The notes beneath the pieces are model-generated. The model had not been told where the DNA came from and did no database searches. It was given only the letters and a program-made list of their open reading frames with translations. Position numbers and translations under genes: made by a program. Shown here piece after piece: positions 5,777 to 5,817 of a stretch of DNA of 5,817 bases (positions are counted from its first letter, which is position 1; each line of letters starts with the position of its first letter). Source of the DNA: Alphaproteobacteria bacterium (GTDB taxonomy: Bacteria; Pseudomonadota; Alphaproteobacteria; Micropepsales; Micropepsaceae); NCBI GenBank assembly GCA_026400305.1, contig JAPLPI010000138.1, positions 1-5,817 on the forward strand. Reading direction: 5' to 3'.

Positions 5777-5817
5777 TCCGCGTCTCCCAGCGCACGCTTG
5801 AGACGCGACATGGCCAG
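5773..5817 (-). CDS. ECF sigma factor (RpoE-type, ECF11), C-terminal end only
   Basis: Only the last 14 codons and the TGA stop are in the window; the gene continues past 5817. The peptide LAMSRLKRALGDAE resembles the usual end of region 4.2 in ECF sigma factors (SRLxxAxxRLRxAL). The identity rests mainly on the 4-nt overlap with chrR, the standard partner arrangement. It would direct RNA polymerase to singlet-oxygen response promoters. Confidence 0.8.
   Translation of the reverse strand: MAMSRLKRALGDAE

Overview
The window looks like a moderately GC-rich (about 60%) alphaproteobacterial chromosome segment. The main evidence is a minus-strand cassette of an ECF sigma factor tail followed by a ChrR-type zinc/cupin anti-sigma factor. 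Its metal ligands sit at the same residue numbers as in Rhodobacter sphaeroides ChrR (as recalled). The order or genus cannot be fixed from this sequence.

Layout: (1) 87-1841 (+), a secreted 584-aa PQQ-like beta-propeller protein. (2) 1960-2205 (+), an 81-aa exported protein of unknown function with a clear ribosome binding site, two leader hairpins and its own intrinsic terminator (2224-2260). (3) 2206-2833, about 630 bp without a convincing protein gene. Its first part carries seven same-strand CGACA pentamers and a 17-bp imperfect direct repeat with dyad character. Its second part (about 2390-2800) has lower GC, non-native codon use in every frame and a near-continuous series of hairpins, including a UUCG tetraloop. 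I read it as a candidate structured RNA or long 5' leader, not matched to any family I know. (4) 2834-4078 (+), a TolC/NodT-family outer-membrane efflux channel that lacks its N-terminal signal and lipidation region and has no good start codon in frame. (5) 4098-4126, a strong bidirectional terminator between convergent genes. (6) 5817 down to 4130 (-), the end of an ECF sigma gene, chrR (4-nt overlap) and a YajO-like aldo/keto reductase (short gap), read as one operon.

How the parts fit: ChrR holds its sigma factor inactive until singlet oxygen or organic peroxide stress. The aldo/keto reductase 24-30 bp downstream is probably co-expressed and may remove reactive carbonyls formed under that stress (inference). 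The plus-strand envelope genes are not obviously tied to this operon. The part most worth a second look is the 2220-2834 intergenic region together with the broken start of the efflux gene: either a long structured leader/sRNA lies there, or a rearrangement removed the start of the gene.
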